NCBI GenBank assembly: GCA_007922305.1
Contig: ML677472.1
Coordinates: 1,059,814 to 1,123,813 of the forward strand
Reading direction: 5' to 3'
From: Dermatemys mawii
Taxonomy: Eukaryota; Chordata; Testudines; Dermatemydidae
Length of the DNA stretch: 64,000 nt
The notes beneath the pieces were generated by a model that saw only the letters and a list, made by a program, of their open reading frames with translations, did no database searches and was not told where the DNA came from. Positions 61,080-64,000 of the stretch are shown in pieces. How positions within the stretch are numbered: position 1 is the first letter of the stretch; the number at the start of each line of letters is the position of its first letter. Position numbers and translations under genes: made by a program.

Positions 61080-61118
61080 CTCCTCTGGCGTCATTGTATC
61101 TATAACCTCTACAGACTC
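61080..61118 (-). CDS. CLCN1: CLCN1 39-nt micro-exon
   Basis: It encodes ESVEVIDTMTPEE (13 codons, phase 0 on both sides) after TTCTCCCCAG and before GTAGGT. Mammalian CLC-1 reads ...DSTDLVDNMSPEE before IEAWEQ, so the exon is the homologue of that segment. It is small and symmetrical. Confidence 0.9.
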
Positions 61119-61129
61119 CTGGGGAGAAC

Positions 61130-61780
61130 AGAAAACACAACCATGGTCAGTGAAAGCTCTAACTCCACAGCAGAACCCCAGAGTGCAAGACCCCCTTATT
61201 CCTAATCTCAGCTGTATCGCCCACTCTCCAGCAACTAACCCTCCCTGTCCCCTCCCACACTCATCCCTAAGCCAAGAAAGTCGCCATTATACTCAGGGTT
61301 CCCCTCTTCCTGTTCACCCCTAATCCCCATTGTGTACCCTCCAGATACTCAGGGGCCCCCATCCTTCCTTGGCTATCATTGTCATGGAGGGTGGAATCTG
61401 TGCACTGGGATGCTTCTAACCTGCACATTGGTACAGGTTCTGGTCTGGTGTGGGGTTTTGCTTAGTCTGCTCTTGATGCCTTCTGGACAACCCCCTTGGT
61501 CTATACTTTCTTAGATCTGAACAGATCATCATAAAGCCTGACTTCATGATGGCAGTCTGCTTCTTTTCCCAGAACTGCAGTCTGCTTCTTTTCCCAGAGC
61601 TGGTGAAGAGCTCTGTGTAGCTCAAAAGTTTGTACCTTCCACCAACAGAAGTTGGTCCAGTAAAAGATATGATCTCACCTACTTTGTCTCTCTCAGTACT
61701 GGCAGCACAGAAGGATCCTCACTTCCCCAAACATGCCATGGCCATACTCTTCTGCGGAAATCCCTGATCGTTTACCATGA
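61130..61780. other. CLCN1 intron, nothing recognised
   Basis: Contains a short direct duplication (CTGCTTCTTTTCCCAGA, about 61556-61596). No other feature recognised. Confidence 0.4.
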
Positions 61781-61786
61781 GCTCAG

Positions 61787-62542
61787 TGCAACAAACAGGT
61801 GATTTTTCCCTTGTTATGTTGTATGTGAGCATATGTGACTTACAGTTGAGCCTATGTAAGTCTTACTGTTTTGCATTAATACTATGTGTGCCTCAGTTTC
61901 CCTCTTTGCTGCACCAATGCCTAGGTGGTGGGAATAAGACTGTGACTTTGACTGAGGTTCTCAGGGGCAGGTGAAGCTGCTCCAGCTGCCTGCACGTTGG
62001 CTATGACCAGTGCCCTTAGTAACCTGAGACCTAGGAAGGGAATGTGACCAGGTGACACTTTGCCTGGGAAGCAAGATGAAGACCAGGAGGAGGCGCAACT
62101 GTAGCGTCTGAGGTAGCTGATCGGTCTGCTTGAGGGGATTGGAGCGGGGAGTCCAGGGCCTCTGTCCCGGGATTTCCCCAAGATGGAAGTAGCTGTAAGT
62201 TATTGATTTCCATGCTAACAAGTTCTGTTCTACGCTGTGTTCCTGTCGATTAATAAAGTCTGTTTTATTCTGTTTTATGCTGGTTGAGAGTCACTGCTGA
62301 CTGCGGAGTTGGGGTCCAGGGTCATCTGGTTTCCTTAGGAGCCGCGCATGGGCAAACTCGCTACAGGAAGCTCACGGTGTGGAAGGGGATGCTGAATGCC
62401 CCGAGGTCAGACCCAGGAAGGTCAAAGCTGTGTAAGCTTCTTGCTCCGGGGACAGTATGCTCAGAGAGAGGAGGCTCCCTCAGAGTCCTGGCTGGCTTCA
62501 TACGGAGTAGTTCCAGAGCATTGGCCCAGTGACTCCGTGACA
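61787..62542 (+). mobile_element. Solo LTR with 5-bp target duplication, CLCN1 intron
   Basis: The 756-bp element begins TGCAACAAACAGG and ends CTCCGTGACA (TG...CA), flanked by CTCAG on both sides (61782-61786 and 62543-62547). AATAAAGTCTGTTTTATTCTG near 62252 is a poly(A)/R-like region. It has no internal gag or pol, as expected of a solo LTR. It is in plus orientation, antisense to CLCN1. Confidence 0.8.
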
Positions 62543-62660
62543 CTCAGTATCATTCATGTATCTCCCTGTCTGACACCCCTGCCCCCAGCCTATGGCAAGA
62601 CCTCATTCCTTCACCTTCCCTCCCTCATTGCTGTGCAGCTGGACTCTCTGGGTCTCTAAC

Positions 62661-62746
62661 CTGGGCAACACTCTCCATCTCTGTTGGTTGGTTGTAATGA
62701 CACAAAAGCTGCTGGATCAGCTGCCTCAAGCTCCAGAAACTCCTGG
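62661..62746 (-). CDS. CLCN1: Probable CLCN1 exon
   Basis: An 86-nt block lies between a CTTCCTGCAG acceptor and a GTTAGA donor (complements at 62747 and 62660). In the frame that ends in phase 0, as needed to join ESVEVID, it reads RSFWSLRQLIQQLLCHYNQP then TEMESVAQ. The mammalian counterpart ends ...[21 protein letters not shown], so a leucine-rich helix followed by PT and a polar end agree in outline, not in detail. An alternate frame is open too. It is called on position, phase and splice sites. Confidence 0.58.
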
Positions 62747-64000
62747 CTGCAGGAAGAGAATGAACAAAGAGGAGAAAAAATGAGGACAAGTAAGAGCTAA
62801 ACACAAGGCACCAGGCCTCGCCCAAGGCAGGCTGGGGAGAATATGTACTAGTATGAAAGGGCCCAGCCAGTCAGAACACACCATTCCATTGCTGATGGGG
62901 CAAAATCTGGGACAGGCAGAAATCAACCACACTAATCCACGCAATATCTCCTACCTACCGAAGGGAACTAAACCTGCACAGAGAGAGCCTTGGAAGGTGG
63001 CTATCCAGAGAGCAATGATTCCAAGAAGGGACAAGAAGCAGAGGGCCACCCACATGCAAGGTCCCAGTGCCATGTTGCTCACACAGAAAGTGTTGTGGAG
63101 ATCCTGAGAGGACTAGTAAAGGGGGGTAATGACGTCAGAGCAGTGGGTGAGGAACATGACTCTGGCAGTATTTTTGGTTAAATTAGAGGGGAGCAAAATG
63201 GGCATGGAATAAGCAGGAGTGTGGTTTGGGCAGTAGGGACAGAAAAGGCACGAAGGGATCTGGAGATGCTGTTAGACAAAGCAGCAGCTGCATTTGAGAA
63301 CAGTCTAAATATGAGAGGTGCATGAGAGAGAGGGGTCAAGGATGACACCATGGGCCTGAGGCTGGAAATGGAAAGGACCATGGATTATTCATCCTGATAG
63401 GAAAGAGAAGAGAGGAGAGCTGATATTGCTACACAGAGCTTAAGCTGATGGTGGAACACCCAAGAATAAAAATGAGGGAGGGAAAAGCCCTGTTTGGACA
63501 CATCTGCTCCATCCCCTCTTTCTTCTGCCACCTCAGTGTGGGGCTCCCTGCAGTCCATTTGTTTAAAATGGCTCAAGCAATGCACTCCCACTACTTCTCT
63601 TGGGATGACTTCCCCAGACAAATAGACCTTTGCCATCTGGTAAGTAGAGTGATTAGCTGGTATACTGCTCTGCAACTACACTGAGCATATAACGGACCCT
63701 ATTGTGCCTTAAAGGCATTGGCCCACATTGGTGATGCTGCAGGAAGGGGAGTGTGCCTAATGCTACACTCCTGACAGGGTGCAGCAAGGAAGTGCTCTCT
63801 TCAGCATGGGGTGGAGAGTGATACGATGGTCCCACCTCCCCTCTTCCCTTTTGAGCAGCCACAGGCACTAGCAAGGAGCCCTGCCTTTCTTGCTCACCCT
63901 CAGAAGCTGGCCACCATTAGGCTTGCTCTGTGCAGTTCAGAAGGCATAGAGAGAAACTACAACATGGAGAAACAAAAGTGATTCAGGGATCAGAGGAGAG
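62747..64000. other. CLCN1 intron up to window end
   Basis: I searched both strands for the acidic exon (FVDEDED-like) and channel-domain peptides expected next. None was seen, so the preceding exons lie beyond 64000 or are too diverged to see. Confidence 0.4.

Overview
The window looks like nuclear DNA of a sauropsid vertebrate, most likely a turtle. It has spliced vertebrate genes in compact exons, many CR1 LINEs, PIF/Harbinger and hAT DNA transposons, Penelope-like 3' ends and solo LTRs. The turtle assignment is inferred from this repeat mix; the species cannot be read from the sequence. One assembly gap (100 N) lies at 24342-24441.

Two protein-coding genes are supported and they converge. 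FAM131B is on the + strand: six coding exons between 19958 and 41390, including a 36-nt micro-exon and the stop codon. Its first coding exon was not found. The last five coding exons of CLCN1, the skeletal-muscle chloride channel, are on the - strand between 62746 and 56807. They encode the second CBS domain region and the cytosolic C-terminus; the channel-forming exons lie beyond the right edge. Tail-to-tail FAM131B and CLCN1 is also the arrangement at human 7q34, so the block is conserved synteny.

Layout. 1-10.9 kb: left-edge Harbinger terminus, a TA-flanked TIR element, a rearranged hAT carrying a 196-bp solo LTR, then several CR1 copies. 10.9-19.0 kb: three Harbinger copies, two of them in mirror image, with dead transposase and Myb-like ORF remnants and a Penelope-like 3'-end palindrome. 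19.0-41.4 kb: FAM131B, with a 16.5-kb intron full of transposons, LTRs and tandem repeats. 41.4-56.8 kb: FAM131B 3' region with a 40-bp minisatellite, then intergenic DNA with CR1 and small DNA elements. 56.8-64 kb: the 3' half of CLCN1, with a solo LTR and a hAT element in its introns.

The two genes do not obviously work in one pathway. CLCN1 makes the muscle membrane chloride channel; FAM131B is a poorly characterised, mainly neural protein. The rest is transposon-derived or unrecognised. No tRNA, rRNA or intact transposase or reverse-transcriptase gene was seen.
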